From contig NC_090444.1 in the NCBI RefSeq assembly GCF_031143425.1, positions 1,312,493,324 to 1,312,557,323 on the forward strand: a stretch of DNA of 64,000 nt, given 5' to 3'. Positions 47,238 through 57,597 of the stretch are shown here, one piece after another. The notes beneath the pieces are model-generated. The model did no database searches, was not told the origin of the DNA, and worked only from the letters and a program-made list of their open reading frames with translations. The stretch's first letter is position 1. Each line of letters begins with the position of its first letter. The stretch is from Pleurodeles waltl. Its lineage: Eukaryota > Chordata > Amphibia > Caudata > Salamandridae. Both the position numbers and the translations under genes were made by a program.

Positions 47238-47879
47238 CTATCCCCTCCCAGAGTTGGGAACTAACTCCCAAAGAAGTGAACCCCAGTACTGAGGCTTGAC
47301 TCTCCTCATCTGGAGGGCCCTCTCAAAGGCCCCCAGCCACTTATCTATGTCATCCCCCTCTACATAGACAGGAACCACCCCTTTGGGTAATCTGGGGGAA
47401 AAAACCCCACCCAGGGACACCTCAGCTTCTTTATCGCTGCCACCATCTCTTTTTTCTTTGTTTGCCCACTTTTTCTTTTCTAGGGCCAGCTTATCTGCTT
47501 CCAAAGCTATGTATGCTAGCTGGGCCTCCAGCTCTCTTTCTCTGATGGATGGGTTCTCTCCTCCTGAAAGGACCCCCTTCCTACCACTAGCTTTGGGTCT
47601 GCCCCTAGTGACTGTATCTACTGAGGACCGTTCTTCCTCATCCTCACTTGGGCTCAGATGCCTTCCCTCCCCTGAGAGGTTAGAGTTAGCATCCTCCCCT
47701 TTTTCTTCCTCCTCTGGAGCTTCCTCTGTGCCTAGCTCTTGGGCCTCAGCCCATGCTGTCAGGGATTTAATCAGGATTTGCTTCCTGAGATCAGTGGTTG
47801 CAGGCAACCCTCTTTCAATACACAACCCCCTAAGCTGTACTACTGTCAGTGTGGGTAGGCTAGCCAGATCAAGTTCCAT
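47238..47879 (-). pseudogene. gag: Element A Gag N-terminal region (213 codons)
   Basis: ATG at 47879, about 245 bp after the 5' LTR. It starts with an LRGLCIERGLP block that resembles a SAP-like helix pair, then a long acidic region (EEAPEEEEKGED) and a coiled coil (LEAQLAYIALEADKLALEKKKW). It ends in the first part of the SCAN-like capsid (VEGDDIDKWLGAFERALQ). The frame ends at 47238 where a run of four G on the minus strand appears to hold one extra base; the rest of the domain continues in the frame opening at 47227. The element F Gag-like start shares the LRxLCxxxGLP pattern. Confidence 0.85.
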
Positions 47880-48103
47880 GGTTCCCTAGTTTTGTGTCAA
47901 CAAAAACTTTTTGCAAAAATTGGAAACAAGAATTTAGAAAAATTACAAAAATTCAATAATTGAAATTAATCCAAATTAATAATAATAATGATAAAAAAAA
48001 AATTACAAATTAAAAAAAAATTATTTTTGCACTAAGACAATTTAAAGGATTTTTAATTTGTTTTACTTAAAACTGTAACGTGATACTGAACACAAGTACA
48101 GGA

Positions 48104-48120
48104 TCCCACCGCTGCCACCA
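48104..48120 (-). promoter_or_regulatory. Primer-binding region of element A
   Basis: On the minus strand TGGTGGCAGCGGTGGGAT, four bases after the 5' LTR end. The comparable site in element F is TTGGTGATCAGCGGTGAGGAT. I could not assign the primer tRNA. Confidence 0.6.
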
Positions 48121-48124
48121 AAAA

Positions 48125-50605
48125 TGTTGGAAAATGGGTTATTGCTAAGGGCAGGTAGGTACCTACACCTAGCAACAAGCCACTAACCTCCACCTAGGTA
48201 CAGTTAGGTCTCAGTAAATTAATCCCAGCTCAACCCTTGGTAGCTTGGCAACGAGCGTCAAGGCTTAACTTAGGAGACAGTGTGTAAAGCATTCAAATAT
48301 CACAAAACAGTAATTAAATAAAACACAGGAAACAGTTTAAAAATCCAAAACCAATTTATAAAAATAGTTTATATTTTTATCTTTAAAATGACACAAAAAC
48401 AAATAAAATCGGATAAAGGGAACCAGAGATATTAATTTTTAAAGAATTATTATTTTTCTAGCGCTTAGAAACAAAAAGCGCCAATCAGGTCATCTGGTTG
48501 CACCAGGACCGGGGCAAAGTCAAAGTTTCAGGCCGACCGCGATGGAGCCCTGCTCGGCTACAAGTCACGGGAGGCCTCGGTTAAAAAGTTACCTTCTGAC
48601 TTAGTCTTTATTTTGAAGTTTTTCTTCACCGGGACGAACCTGCCAGTTGAATCCGACCTCCTGGAGCCCTTGTCCGGATACGCGATGTGGGTTTCCTCGG
48701 TGGAGACTTTTACCTTCGGACTTAGTCGTTTTTTCGAGATGAAAATCCTTCGACCGGGGTAAACCTGGATCTTGATCCGACGTCCGTGGAGCCCTTCTCG
48801 GATACGATGGCTGGGAGGTCCCGGTCAACTTTTTACCTTCGGACTTAGTCTCTTTTTCTGAGGTTTTTCTTTACCGGGACGAACCACCAAGTCAGGCCGG
48901 GTCGCGGTTGAGGCAAGCCGGCTAGAATTTCCGCGGCGGGTCGGTCCCTCTCTGGAGCTTTTTTTCAAAAATTCTCAAATCTTTTCCAAACTTCTGGGGC
49001 TTCACCCAGATGTTCTTTTAAGGTTCTTTTGGGGTCCACAGCTCACCCCAAGGGTCCAGAAGTTCTGTGATGGTCCTTGGGGGGTGCTGACTTCAACTCC
49101 CAGAATGCACCTGGCGCAACCTCCTTTTTGGCCACTGGACAGTGGTCAGCTGGTCACTTTTCAGGAGTTGGTGCAGGGGGACTCTGGATAGCAATTTTTC
49201 ACCTGTAGCAAACAGGGAGTCCCTCCTTGAACCAGTTGAAGCCAGGCAAAGTCCTTCTTGTGGTGAAGCCCAAGTGTGCAGCTGGTGCAGTCCTTCTGAG
49301 TGCAGGTTCCAGGTGCAGGCCAGGTGTCCAGCAGGGCAGTCCTTCTTCTCCTTTAGTTCTTTTCTTCTTGAAATCTGGTGGGGATCTGAGGTGTGGGGGC
49401 AGGTCTGCCAGTTTTATCCCTGCTCCTGGGTGAAAAGCAGGGGGGTCCTGGTCCTCCAATCAGGTACAGGGTCGTCCCCCTGTGATGACCACTTCCTGGG
49501 AAGTGTGGCAAAAATCCATCCCAAAAGGCAACAGTCTCTAAAAATCCAACATGGCTGAATCTGATTTTTGGAGGTTACATCTGGCTAAGCCCACCCACTG
49601 GTGTGGCTAAAAATCATAAACACACCCCTCTCCTGCCCTCTCCTAATCTAATCAAGGGGGCACCTAGTTGTCTGGGGTTGCAGGATGTGGGGGTGTTGCT
49701 GGGTGCTCCAGATGTCCTTCTCTGCCTTTGAAGACCAGTTTGGCAGCCCACCCCCTTCCTGCCTCACCATCTGCTGATGGGAGATTCTCTCCCCCAAGCA
49801 CATTCCTTTGTGTGAAGCCAGGCCACTTCACACCTCATCAAGGCAGCTTGGCAAAAGCTGCTGCAGGCTGGCCAATCAGAGCACAGCAGCAAAAACAATG
49901 CAGAGCTGAAATTGGCAACTTTTTAGGTAAAGTCTAAACTTTTTACCTGAACAAGTTATATTAAATCCCACAACTGGAAGTTGTGGGATTTATTACAACA
50001 ATTAATTTGATACCAAATTCTTGGTATGCAACATTTAAGGAGACTTTAAAATTTTAAATAAAGTCTCCCCATTCTAGCTTATGAAGGCCATTTCCTTCAA
50101 TGAGGGAAAAACGAATTTGGCTGTTTTTACCTCACCAGGGCTTATAAATCTATTTTTATAAAGTCCCTGCTTATAGTTACATGGCACCCAGCCCTAGGGG
50201 CACATAGGGCACACCTTAGGGGTGACTTATATGTAAAAATAAGGTAGTTTAAGACTTTGGAAGTACTTTTAATTCCAAAGTCGAATTTGCATATAACTTT
50301 AATTTAAAAGCAGCCAGCAAGGCAGGCTTGCTTTTAAAATGACACTGGGCACTTCAGCAGTGCACCTAGGTGTGCACCACCTATGCTGTGGTCCCTTAAC
50401 CTACATGCCCTACCATATACTAGGGACTTATAGGTAGGTTAACATAGCCAATTATAATTAGCCTAATTTGCATATCCATTTTACACAGAGCACTGGCCCT
50501 GGGACTGGTAAGCAGTACCCAGGGCACAGCCAAGAGTCAGTAACCACCAGTACCTATCCAAAAAGTGTGGGGGTGATCAGGCAAAAAAAGGAGGACTTTC
50601 CTACA
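48125..50605 (-). repeat. 5' LTR of element A (2481 bp)
   Basis: Starts TGTAGGAAAGTCC at 50605 and ends CCCATTTTCCAACA at 48125 (minus strand). It contains a U3 hairpin (50253-50282, perfect 10 bp stem GACTTTGGAA/TTCCAAAGTC) and a TATA-like GGATAAAAC preceded by the inverted repeat CCCTGCT/AGCAGGG (49418-49442). A U5 core with GTTGCCAAGCTACCAAGG lies near 48241. Confidence 0.93.
49412..49442 (-). promoter_or_regulatory. Palindrome and TATA-like box of the element A LTR
   Basis: On the minus strand CCCTGCT...AGCAGGG is followed directly by ATAAAAC. It has the same layout as the other long LTRs but an unrelated stem sequence. The matching site in the 3' LTR is at about 41849-41879. Confidence 0.5.
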
Positions 50606-50610
50606 ACAGT

Positions 50611-51160
50611 ATTGATGGAATATTCCGTAGTACTCTTAATAGGTGTTAATCTGTTCGGTGACCAATATTTGTCGGAAGCAAAGCAGTTCTCTTGACAAAA
50701 CTGTGAGGACAAGGAAATTGTCCCGGTTACCCAGTTCACATACGGATTATGTCTTGTAAACCATGGAATTCCGAGAATAATGGTATGGTTGGGAGATGAA
50801 ATGAGATCAAAGGAGATGTGTTCTTGATGATTACCAAACTGTAAATTTAACATCAAGGTCGTAGTATCGACTGGACCTGAGGATATCAAGGATCCATCCA
50901 CGGTGTGTACTTGTTCAGGAATGTCTTTGGGTTGTGTGGGAATCTGTTGATTAGTGGCCCAAGTCTTATCCATGTATATACCACTAGCACCACAATCTAA
51001 TAATGCCATAGTTCTTTCTTGGCGGCTATCAGGTAGTTGTAATATGACAGGTAACACGAACAAGTATGTTGTATTGTCATTAAATGAACTGATGGAAGGT
51101 ATAGCCGATGATCCCGTCCCCTCCCTTCTTACAGAGGACGGGAAGTGGCATTTCCCGAGG
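50611..51160 (-). pseudogene. pro: Element B protease
   Basis: Frame reached by a -1 shift from gag. After a short basic linker and a hydrophobic segment it carries MALLDCGASGIYMD, the aspartic protease active-site loop (usually DTGAS or DSGAS), then a flap region and a second hydrophobic block with TIILGIPWFTRHNP, the C-terminal ILG signature. It would cleave Gag and Pol. The frame runs into element A at 50606, so it is separated from RT. Confidence 0.85.
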
Positions 51161-52043
51161 GTCTTGGTGGACGTACAGGACAGGTACGAAGCATGTGACC
51201 AGCAGAACCACAGTATAGGCACAATCCTTTCTTCCGTCTGTCTTCCTTCTCACTAGCGGAGAATGGCCCTCGAGTAGTATCCACTTGCATGGGTTCCCCT
51301 TCTATGTCTCTAGCAGGGGGACGAGATTCCTCAGAACGAGGTAGATACATCCGTGAAGTGCTTGGCTGGGAAGATCCTCTACTCCTTCTCTTCACCATTC
51401 GTCGTTCTTGAAGACGATACTCGATGGAAAGTGCTTGATCCATCAGGCCACGAAGATCTTCAACTCTGGTGGAATGTACTAATTCATCCTTTATTTCTTC
51501 CTTAAGTCCTCTGCGAAACAAAGTTACCAGGGTACGTTCCACCCAAGTGGTCTCTGCCGCTAACTGACGGAAACGTGTAATATATTGAAGGACATCTTGG
51601 GAACCTTGCTGGATATCACATAATGCTTCCTCTGCCGAGGCTTCCAATCCTGGACGACTAAACATTTGTTTGAAGCGGGTCACGAAGGCAGAATAGTTCG
51701 ACAATACCGGGTCATTGGATGACACCATCGGGGTTGCCCAGGCCAAGGCAGGACCGGACAATGCACTGATAAGATATCCCACCTTTGTCCTGTCATGAGA
51801 GAATTGGGTAGGTCGGAAAGCGAAGTACACCGTTAATGCATCCAGGAATTCACGCAGTTTAGTTGGTTCACCAGAGAAACGAGGAGTAGAGGCGGAGATA
51901 GTCGGAACATCGCCACTGCGGAAGGCCAAAGCCTGTCGTAACACAGCATTCTCATTGCGCAATTGTTGCAATTCCTGAGCTTGTTGTTGAATAGTAGTCA
52001 AAAGAGATGGATCAGGATCTGCAGCAGCCGCCACTGTATCATC
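51129..52043 (-). CDS. gag: Element B Gag
   Basis: Intact frame ending at 51129; the likely ATG is at about 52043 (MDDTVAAAADP). A coiled coil (LLTTIQQQAQELQQLRNENAVLRQ) is followed by the capsid domain typical of Ty3/gypsy Gag (PRFSGEPTKLREFL, VGYLISALSGPALAWA, FVTRFKQMF). A basic linker and a single zinc knuckle CLYCGSAGHMLRTC come next. The open frame extends upstream through the primer site into the LTR, where a GTG lies at 52190. Gag forms the particle; it overlaps the protease frame by about 94 bp. Confidence 0.9.
   Translation of the reverse strand, partial: DDTVAAAADPDPSLLTTIQQQAQELQQLRNENAVLRQALAFRSGDVPTISASTPRFSGEPTKLREFLDALTVYFAFRPTQFSHDRTKVGYLISALSGPALAWATPMVSSNDPVLSNYSAFVTRFKQMFSRPGLEASAEEALCDIQQGSQDVLQYITRFRQLAAETTWVERTLVTLFRRGLKEEIKDELVHSTRVEDLRGLMDQALSIEYRLQERRMVKRRSRGSSQPSTSRMYLPRSEESRPPARDIEGEPMQVDTTRGPFSASEKEDRRKKGLCLYCGSAGHMLRTCPVRPPRPSGNATSRPL
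51150..51156 (-). promoter_or_regulatory. Candidate -1 frameshift site GGGAAAT
   Basis: On the minus strand G GGA AAT lies in the Gag frame eight codons before the Gag stop. It fits the X XXY YYZ pattern, and slipping there enters the protease frame in place. A downstream pseudoknot was not evaluated. Confidence 0.65.
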
Positions 52044-52084
52044 CATGGTGTCAGAAGATGTCGGAATGGTTGGGCGCTGCAATC

Positions 52085-52838
52085 TGTCACGACTCACGTG
52101 TTGCTTGCGCCTGGAAACCGCAGATCTAGTGGCGTGGGTCTTGAAGGTTCGGCTTTGGCCCAGAAAGGGGCGACTCTTTCTAATAGCCACGGTGCTGTAG
52201 GCAATGGAACCGCCAAGAACAGACCGTGCCCTTTAGAAATAGTGCCAGAGGGAAAAAAAACCTAAAAGGGGAAAAAAACTCCAAACAGTGGATTCCTGAA
52301 ACAAAAACAAAACCAGGAATCAAAAAGAAACAAAAATGCAGGTAAACACAAATTTGACAAGATTCAGAACCGAAGGCTAAGAATCAGGAGCGAAGACACA
52401 ATCAGAGCAGATAGTGTTGCAGCGCAAGGAAAGGGAGAAAACAGAGCCCTTATATACCAAGAAACAGGAAATGACCAACAGGAAGTAAAAAGACACCATC
52501 TTAGATAGGGAAGAAGTACATAGGACAGAATAGAACAGGAACCATAGAAAATAAGGAACAAGGAATGTTGGGAAGAAAAAGGTAACATGGGAAGGGGGGA
52601 AAGACATAAAGAAAGGACAAGAAAAATGCCTCAGAAGGCAAAGAAGAAAAAGAAGAAAAAAGAACAGGTAAGGAGGGGTCAGAGGGAAACAGGGACGCAA
52701 CAGAAAGCAGAGCGAGGCCCCAAGTAAAATCTGGGGCCTCGCGCCGTACACAGAAGGCTCGGGGCGCGCCGCGTCCTGGGGACGCGCTGCGTGGCGTGAG
52801 CCGAGCATTCGGCTCGCGCCGCGTGGTGCGGCGCGACA
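52085..52838 (-). repeat. 5' LTR of element B (754 bp)
   Basis: On the minus strand it begins TGTCGCGCCGCACC and ends GTGAGTCGTGACA. It contains a GC-rich U3 with short palindromes (52740-52838), ACTTCCTG and a TATATAAGGGC promoter near 52455. GATTGCAGCGCCCAACC follows it internally, in the position of the primer-binding site; it lacks the usual TGG start. Confidence 0.9.
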
Positions 52839-53320
52839 GTTTGGCCTTGCGTCAACGGCCTCGGTATTTCAGAAATTGATGCACCAATTATTGGGAGAGG
52901 AGAGGGGAGTATTCAAATACCAAGATGATATTTTGATATGTTCAGATTCAGTACAGTCTCATCTAATCAAATTAAATAGAGTTCTAGGAATTTTGGAAGA
53001 TTGTGGTATCACGGTCAAAGAACAAAAATGCAAATTCTTGTTGCAGGAAGTTGAATATTTAGGTCACAGGATATCAAGGGATCAAGCCTAAAAATGATAT
53101 GTTGATGGCGAAAGTGAAGTGTTCACACCACATTGATAAGGATCAATTAAAATCCTTTTTGGGTTTGTGGGAAAATTATCCTCGGTTCATGCAAAACTTT
53201 GCCTTACAGTGTGAACCCTTAAGAAAATTACTAAGAAAAAGCATTAACTTTATCAGGGAACAAGAACAAGTGTTTAACACATTAAAGAAAATTGATGTTG
53301 AAGCACCTGCAATACAGTAA
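52839..53320 (+). pseudogene. pol: Element C reverse transcriptase, 3' part
   Basis: After the duplicated GTTTG the RT continues with GLAS...FQKLMHQLL and the catalytic region YQDDILICS (Q in place of the usual V/L before DD). It continues with KCKFLLQEVEYLGHRIS and, after a frame change, the thumb region LKSFLGLWENYPRFMQNF. It picks up exactly where 36636 breaks off. Confidence 0.8.
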
Positions 53321-53700
53321 TTCAATGAGAAGTCCACATCTATTATGACAGTTGATGCCAGTATCTGGGGATAAGTGCAATGCTCACTCAATTGCTCGAA
53401 GGGCAAAAAAGTTCTGTGGCATTCACATCTCGTACACTTACTTAATCTTAAAATAATTACAGTACAATTGAGAAAGAGGCCTTGCCTCTGTTTGGGGTAT
53501 TCGTCACTTTTCTACTTATTTTTGGGGTACAGAGTTGGTGGTCACTGACCACAAACTATTAATGTATAAGTGGAATGATATGGGATTGAGTAACGCTAGT
53601 CCCAGGTTGATTTGGTTATTGTCTCAAATGCATGAATTTAATTTTAGGATGGAACACATTTAAGTGGGAAAAACTGCAGAGCTGATTTTCTTTCAAGGCG
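53321..53700 (+). pseudogene. pol: Element C RNase H, degraded
   Basis: Short blocks in shifting frames: an STSIMTVDAS-like start near 53335, a YSTIEKEALA-like block near 53460, VVTDHKLL near 53540, and an ADFLSRRP-like end near 53685. The order is that of gypsy RNase H, broken by stops. Confidence 0.6.
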
Positions 53701-54955
53701 TCCTATGGTTGATGGTAATGATGCTGAAAATATGTGTGGAAAGGAGAAAGAGATGGTGATTGGCATTATTGACGGTAATATTGCATCTGAAGGTGTCATT
53801 TCTAGAGAATGCTGGGAGAATAAATTTGAGGGTGATCAGGTCCTTAAGACTTTGAAGAATTACATAATGGTTGGATGGCCTAAAGAGGGACGGATTCCTG
53901 ATGATTTTATTTCATTTTTTAAAGTGCAATAGGAATTCAGTGTTGAGGGGAATTAGGTGGTGAGAGGTACCAAGTTGATTCCTTCAAATGAATTGAGAAG
54001 CTGGTTTGTCAATTTAGCACATAAACATGTTGGCATTACAGGCATAAGGAAAAAGTGCATCTTAAATACTGGTGGCCAGGAATGGACGTAAATGTGGAGA
54101 TGATGGTTGACAGATGTGGAGTGTGTGCCTGGGCTGAAAAGTTTATAAGTACAAGGAACACTTCTTTGTTTCCGGTGACATTCCCTGCACCCCTCTAGGA
54201 AAACATTGGCATGGATTTTATTGGACCTATTGGAGGAAATAATGAAGGTAAGTGATTTGTGTTGGTGGTTGCTGACGATCACTCCAAATGGGTGCCATAT
54301 ACATTTTAGAGGGAACCCAGTACTTTAAATGTAATAACATTTTTGAGGCACTTGTTCTGGTCAGAAGGAGTTCCTGTCTCTGTAGTCACAGACAATGGTG
54401 TACAGTTTGTCTTGCATCAAATTATGGAATTCTTGAACAATCTAGAAATCAAACACTTGACCACTGCACTTTATAGCACTCAGGGTAATGGCATGGTAGA
54501 GATGGTCAATCACATGTTGAAGAAAACCATGTATTTAGCTATTACGACTGGTGGGCAAGTTCCAGAAGCAACTGGGAATAGGATTTGGTGCTATCATACT
54601 ATACCACACTCTACAACTGGAGTTACCCATTTTGCGTTATTGGGAAGAAGACATTCTTTTAATGAATTGTCCCCTAAATGGGTTATTGAGAAATCTGATC
54701 CTGAAAAGGGCATTCTCAACCTGGAATCCATGAACCAAAAAAGGAAGCTGCACAAGGTACAGCTAAATGCTGGTATGATGAACTCAAAAAGGTGAAAGAA
54801 GTGGACTTTAAGGTAGGAGAGTGTGTGAAAATAAGGAGACCCTGTAGGAAGAGAGGGTTTAAGTTCTATCCAGAAACTAATATTATACAGGTGGTCAAAG
54901 ACTCTGATAAAGTAGAAGGGGGAAAAGTGGTGGAGCAAAAGTGGCGAAAATAGAC
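53701..54955 (+). pseudogene. pol: Element C integrase, degraded
   Basis: 53705-53932 is an open linker. Zinc-binding remnants (HxGITG-like and CGVCAW-like) lie near 54025-54130 and the core start (NIGMDFIGPI-like) near 54200. VVTDNGVQF (about 54380) carries the second catalytic Asp. TQGNGMVEMVN (about 54480-54510) carries the Glu within the 54343-54795 frame. A C-terminal KVKEVDFKVGE-like block is near 54790. Stops and frame changes occur throughout. Confidence 0.7.
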
Positions 54956-55070
54956 AAGAATGGGGTAGAGAGAGAGAATCTAACTAGGAGAATGCTTTCA
55001 GCAGATGGAAAAGTTGAGGATAGACGTGTGCAAGATCATCTGAAAAAAGGTTTGTAACCCACCATCTCCG

Positions 55071-55325
55071 ATGGAAACTGAGGAGAATGCAGATGGGTCA
55101 AATGGAATGGCTTACAGTGGCAATATGGATGGTACAAGCATAATTGAAGATCTCATTGGAGCTGGTAATGTGAAAGGACCGTCTGAGTTCACTCGGAAAA
55201 TTATTGGGGGTACTGAGCAAAAAGGGAACCAAAATGCTGAGCTAGAAGAGATTAATGATAAGTTACCAAAACCTAGAGGAATAATTTGTAAACCAAAATA
55301 TTTAGAAGACTTTGTAGTGTATTGA
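55071..55325 (+). pseudogene. Element C, C-terminal tail of pol
   Basis: An 84-codon open frame, acidic and Gly/Asn-rich, ending PKPRGIICKPKYLEDFVVY shortly before the 3' LTR. A tail of the form RxRxxPxYLxDFV closes many gypsy integrase proteins, so this is the end of the polyprotein rather than a separate gene. Confidence 0.5.
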
Positions 55326-55428
55326 ACCTTACTTCAGCAGTTTCTTTTTAATACTGTTCTATGATGTGATTTTTCACTATAATTTAATGGATTTGGTTAG
55401 TGTAAATTTATTGTATTTGTAGCACTTT

Positions 55429-55664
55429 AGGTAAACCATGCTTTTATATCTGGAGCCCTTCTCTATGTTTATGCAACCAGCAGGGCTTGTGGATTGCTAT
55501 GTTGAGAATGTTTTCTAATGACTTCAAGGCGACATTCCAGAGATCCTCAGTTGTCCCTGTGCTCTGTGAATGCCGGTCGCTGAGGAACACTTTCCCCATG
55601 ACTTCTGTAATGAACCATTCAAACACATTGACCCGTGGAGCTTCTTCGTGTGAACTATGTTACA
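55429..55664 (+). repeat. 3' LTR of element C
   Basis: Pairs with 33751-33996 with many substitutions and ends TGTGAACTATGTTACA, followed by the ACATT duplication (55665-55669). The exact 5' boundary is degraded. Confidence 0.75.
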
Positions 55665-55669
55665 ACATT

Positions 55670-56467
55670 TTAGGATCTCATACTCTGCCTTAACACGTTA
55701 CAAATTTAAGATCATGTCATAGAAAAAATATCACACATTTTATGTTTTTCATACCAACTGTGACATTTTGATCCACTTCTTTTTTTAACGAGCTGTCCCC
55801 ATTATAAACAAGCTCACTCTGGGTAACAGCTTGTGTCTTGGAAGTTGATGTTGCTCCCACTCTGTGATATACATAGTGTACGTGGGGGCGGATGGAACGT
55901 TCTCTAAGACGTCTAGAGGGATTCACTTTTGTGCTTCCTTTAAAGGCCCAAATTCCTTCTTTACTGAGCTTTGTCACATATTTGTATTTTAACGATTGAT
56001 GGGGAATAGATCGCCAATACTGGTAATTAGAACAATGAGTACAAACCGGCTGCATTACAGAGACACGTCACCTCCCTTGGGAAGGCCCGAAGGGTATACT
56101 AAGGTTCATGGATATGACAAAGCCTCGACCTCCATGGTATTTCTGTCCAGAGCAATGTGGTACCTTCAGCACCAGAAATCATACACCTCCTTTGTAAAAT
56201 TCACTCCCTTAGTATCCCCTGTTCGAATTATTTACTTTCTCGTGGGTCAAATAATGATGTATTTTATTAACCTTGTCTTTTGAGATGTGACATGCCATAC
56301 CTATGGCGCTGCAGGGGTGCGATGTTTCTTCAGCAGTGTTATGACATTATTATAGGACCCATGCACATTAATTTAAATCTCACTTACTATAAAGAAGCAA
56401 AAAAATATATATACTGCAAGGAACACAACTCAGTCATAAATAATTAATCTTGTATGTTTTAAATAAA
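55670..56467. other. No recognisable gene
   Basis: Sequence downstream of element C. A 112-codon minus-strand frame (55717-56055) and a 95-codon plus-strand frame (55996-56283) have no recognisable domain. Confidence 0.4.
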
Positions 56468-56485
56468 TATATCTCTCTCTCTCTC

Positions 56486-56524
<39 letters not shown>
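56468..56524. repeat. (CT)n(AT)n microsatellite
   Basis: ATATCTCTCTCTCTCTC followed by ATATAT tracts. Confidence 0.95.
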
Positions 56525-57100
56525 CGTTTATCATACAAAGAGAAAGAGCGTAGATTGCAACAGTGAAAAAACTCCATGCACAATTGAATATGGCTAGAAA
56601 GGCTCTAATATGTTTTTCAACGTTGCAGGTGTTGCAAAAGCATGATAGTGAATCCACACCTCTACGAGATCATAGTGAACACTCATTGTGTGTCAGGAAG
56701 AGGGATCAGAAAGAGAGAGCGAAGCATCTAATGATTTTACTGTGGGGATTATGTCAAGATTCGGTAATGAGAAATTGTAAAGAAGGCCATTCAGGTGGTA
56801 AATGTCCCATGTTCATGATCTTGATGCCTAAAGTATCTTATGGTCAGTCCGTGAAGAGGGCATCAATAACCACTAATGTCTTTATTTCAGGAATTCTTTT
56901 ACAGTGCTCTAGTGGAGCCAAGGCATGTAAGAAATGGTTATGATATGAACCAGCAACACCCCTTTGCCTATTAAGTTTCTACTTATCAGGATGTTTTATT
57001 ATTTTTTTCAGTGAACTGACGACAATTCGTATTTATTGCACTATTTTTCTCAAATTTGCTTTATAAGCTCTGACATTCCACAGCTTACTTTAATGACTGT
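56525..57100. other. Unassigned sequence with a 126-codon open frame
   Basis: The frame 56563-56943 encodes 126 residues, including a Cys/His-containing stretch (GLCQDSVMRNCKEGHSGGKC), but shows no clear domain and is within the size expected by chance. ACTGT at 57096-57100 is the left flank of element F and may be its target duplication. Confidence 0.35.
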
Positions 57101-57453
57101 TGTTGGACCTGGCTTTTTGACAGGGACATCCCCAAACCTTTTGCCTCCTTCCTCCTATTTTTTCTGACCTGTTGTTGTTGGCTTTTGACCTCTGGGCACT
57201 TTACCACTGCTAACCAGTGCTAAAGTGCATATGCTCTCTGTGTAAATTGTACTACTGATGGTTTATCCATGATTGACTATTTAATTTACTTGTAAGTCCC
57301 TGGTAGAGTGCACTACATGTGCCTAGGGCAGGTAGATTAAATGCTACTAGTGGGCCTGCAGCACTGGTTGTGCCACCCACCTCAGTAGCCCCTTAACCTT
57401 GTCTCAGGCCTGCCATTGCAAGGCCTGTGTGTGCAGTTTCACTGCCACTTCGA

Positions 57454-57597
57454 CTTGGCATTTAAAGGTACTTGCCAAGCCTAGAACTCACCTTTTTCTA
57501 TACATAAGTCACCCCTAATGTGTGCCCTAGGTAACCCCTAGAGCAGGGTGCTGTGTAGGTAAAAGGCAGGACATGTACCTGTGTAGTTATATGTCCT
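57454..57597 (+). promoter_or_regulatory. Two U3 hairpins of the element F LTR
   Basis: CTTGGCA/TGCCAAG (57454-57479) and AGGACAT/ATGTCCT (57568-57597), at the same relative positions as hairpins in element E (19894, 20009). Confidence 0.5.

Larger units (their letters stand above)
39929..50605 (-). mobile_element. Element A: near-complete Gmr1-like Ty3/gypsy retrotransposon
   Basis: Flanked by ACAGT at 39924-39928 and 50606-50610 within element B. It has two ~2.48 kb LTRs (the 3' one enlarged by MITE D), gag and a fused pol. It is the youngest retrotransposon in the nest: I counted about 20 differences between the LTRs by eye. The pol order is protease, integrase, RT, RNase H, known from the Gmr1 group of deuterostome gypsy elements. 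Confidence 0.95.
36637..52838 (-). mobile_element. Element B: chromovirus-type Ty3/gypsy retrotransposon
   Basis: Flanked by GTTTG at 36632-36636 and 52839-52843 inside the RT gene of element C. On the minus strand the order is 5' LTR, gag, protease, RT, RNase H, integrase and chromodomain, then polypurine tract and 3' LTR. It is split between protease and RT by element A. The remaining defects I see are a one-base frameshift in RT, a stop in the chromodomain and a shortened 3' LTR. Confidence 0.92.
33751..55664 (+). mobile_element. Element C: old mag-like Ty3/gypsy retrotransposon, host of the nest
   Basis: LTRs at 33751-33996 and about 55429-55664 are flanked by ACATT at 33746-33750 and 55665-55669. 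Without the inserted 16.2 kb element B and its duplicated GTTTG, the element is about 5.7 kb, a normal gypsy size, with gag, protease, RT, RNase H and integrase in the usual order. The LTRs differ at many positions and all frames are broken, so it is the oldest layer. The Gag zinc region with two closely spaced cysteine motifs resembles mag-group elements; the clade call is tentative. Confidence 0.85.

Noticed and set aside
56563..56943. 126-codon plus-strand frame with a Cys/His-containing stretch, considered as a host exon or zinc-finger gene
   Set aside because: No complete zinc-finger pattern, no splice or promoter context I can defend, and a length within chance expectation for 64 kb.
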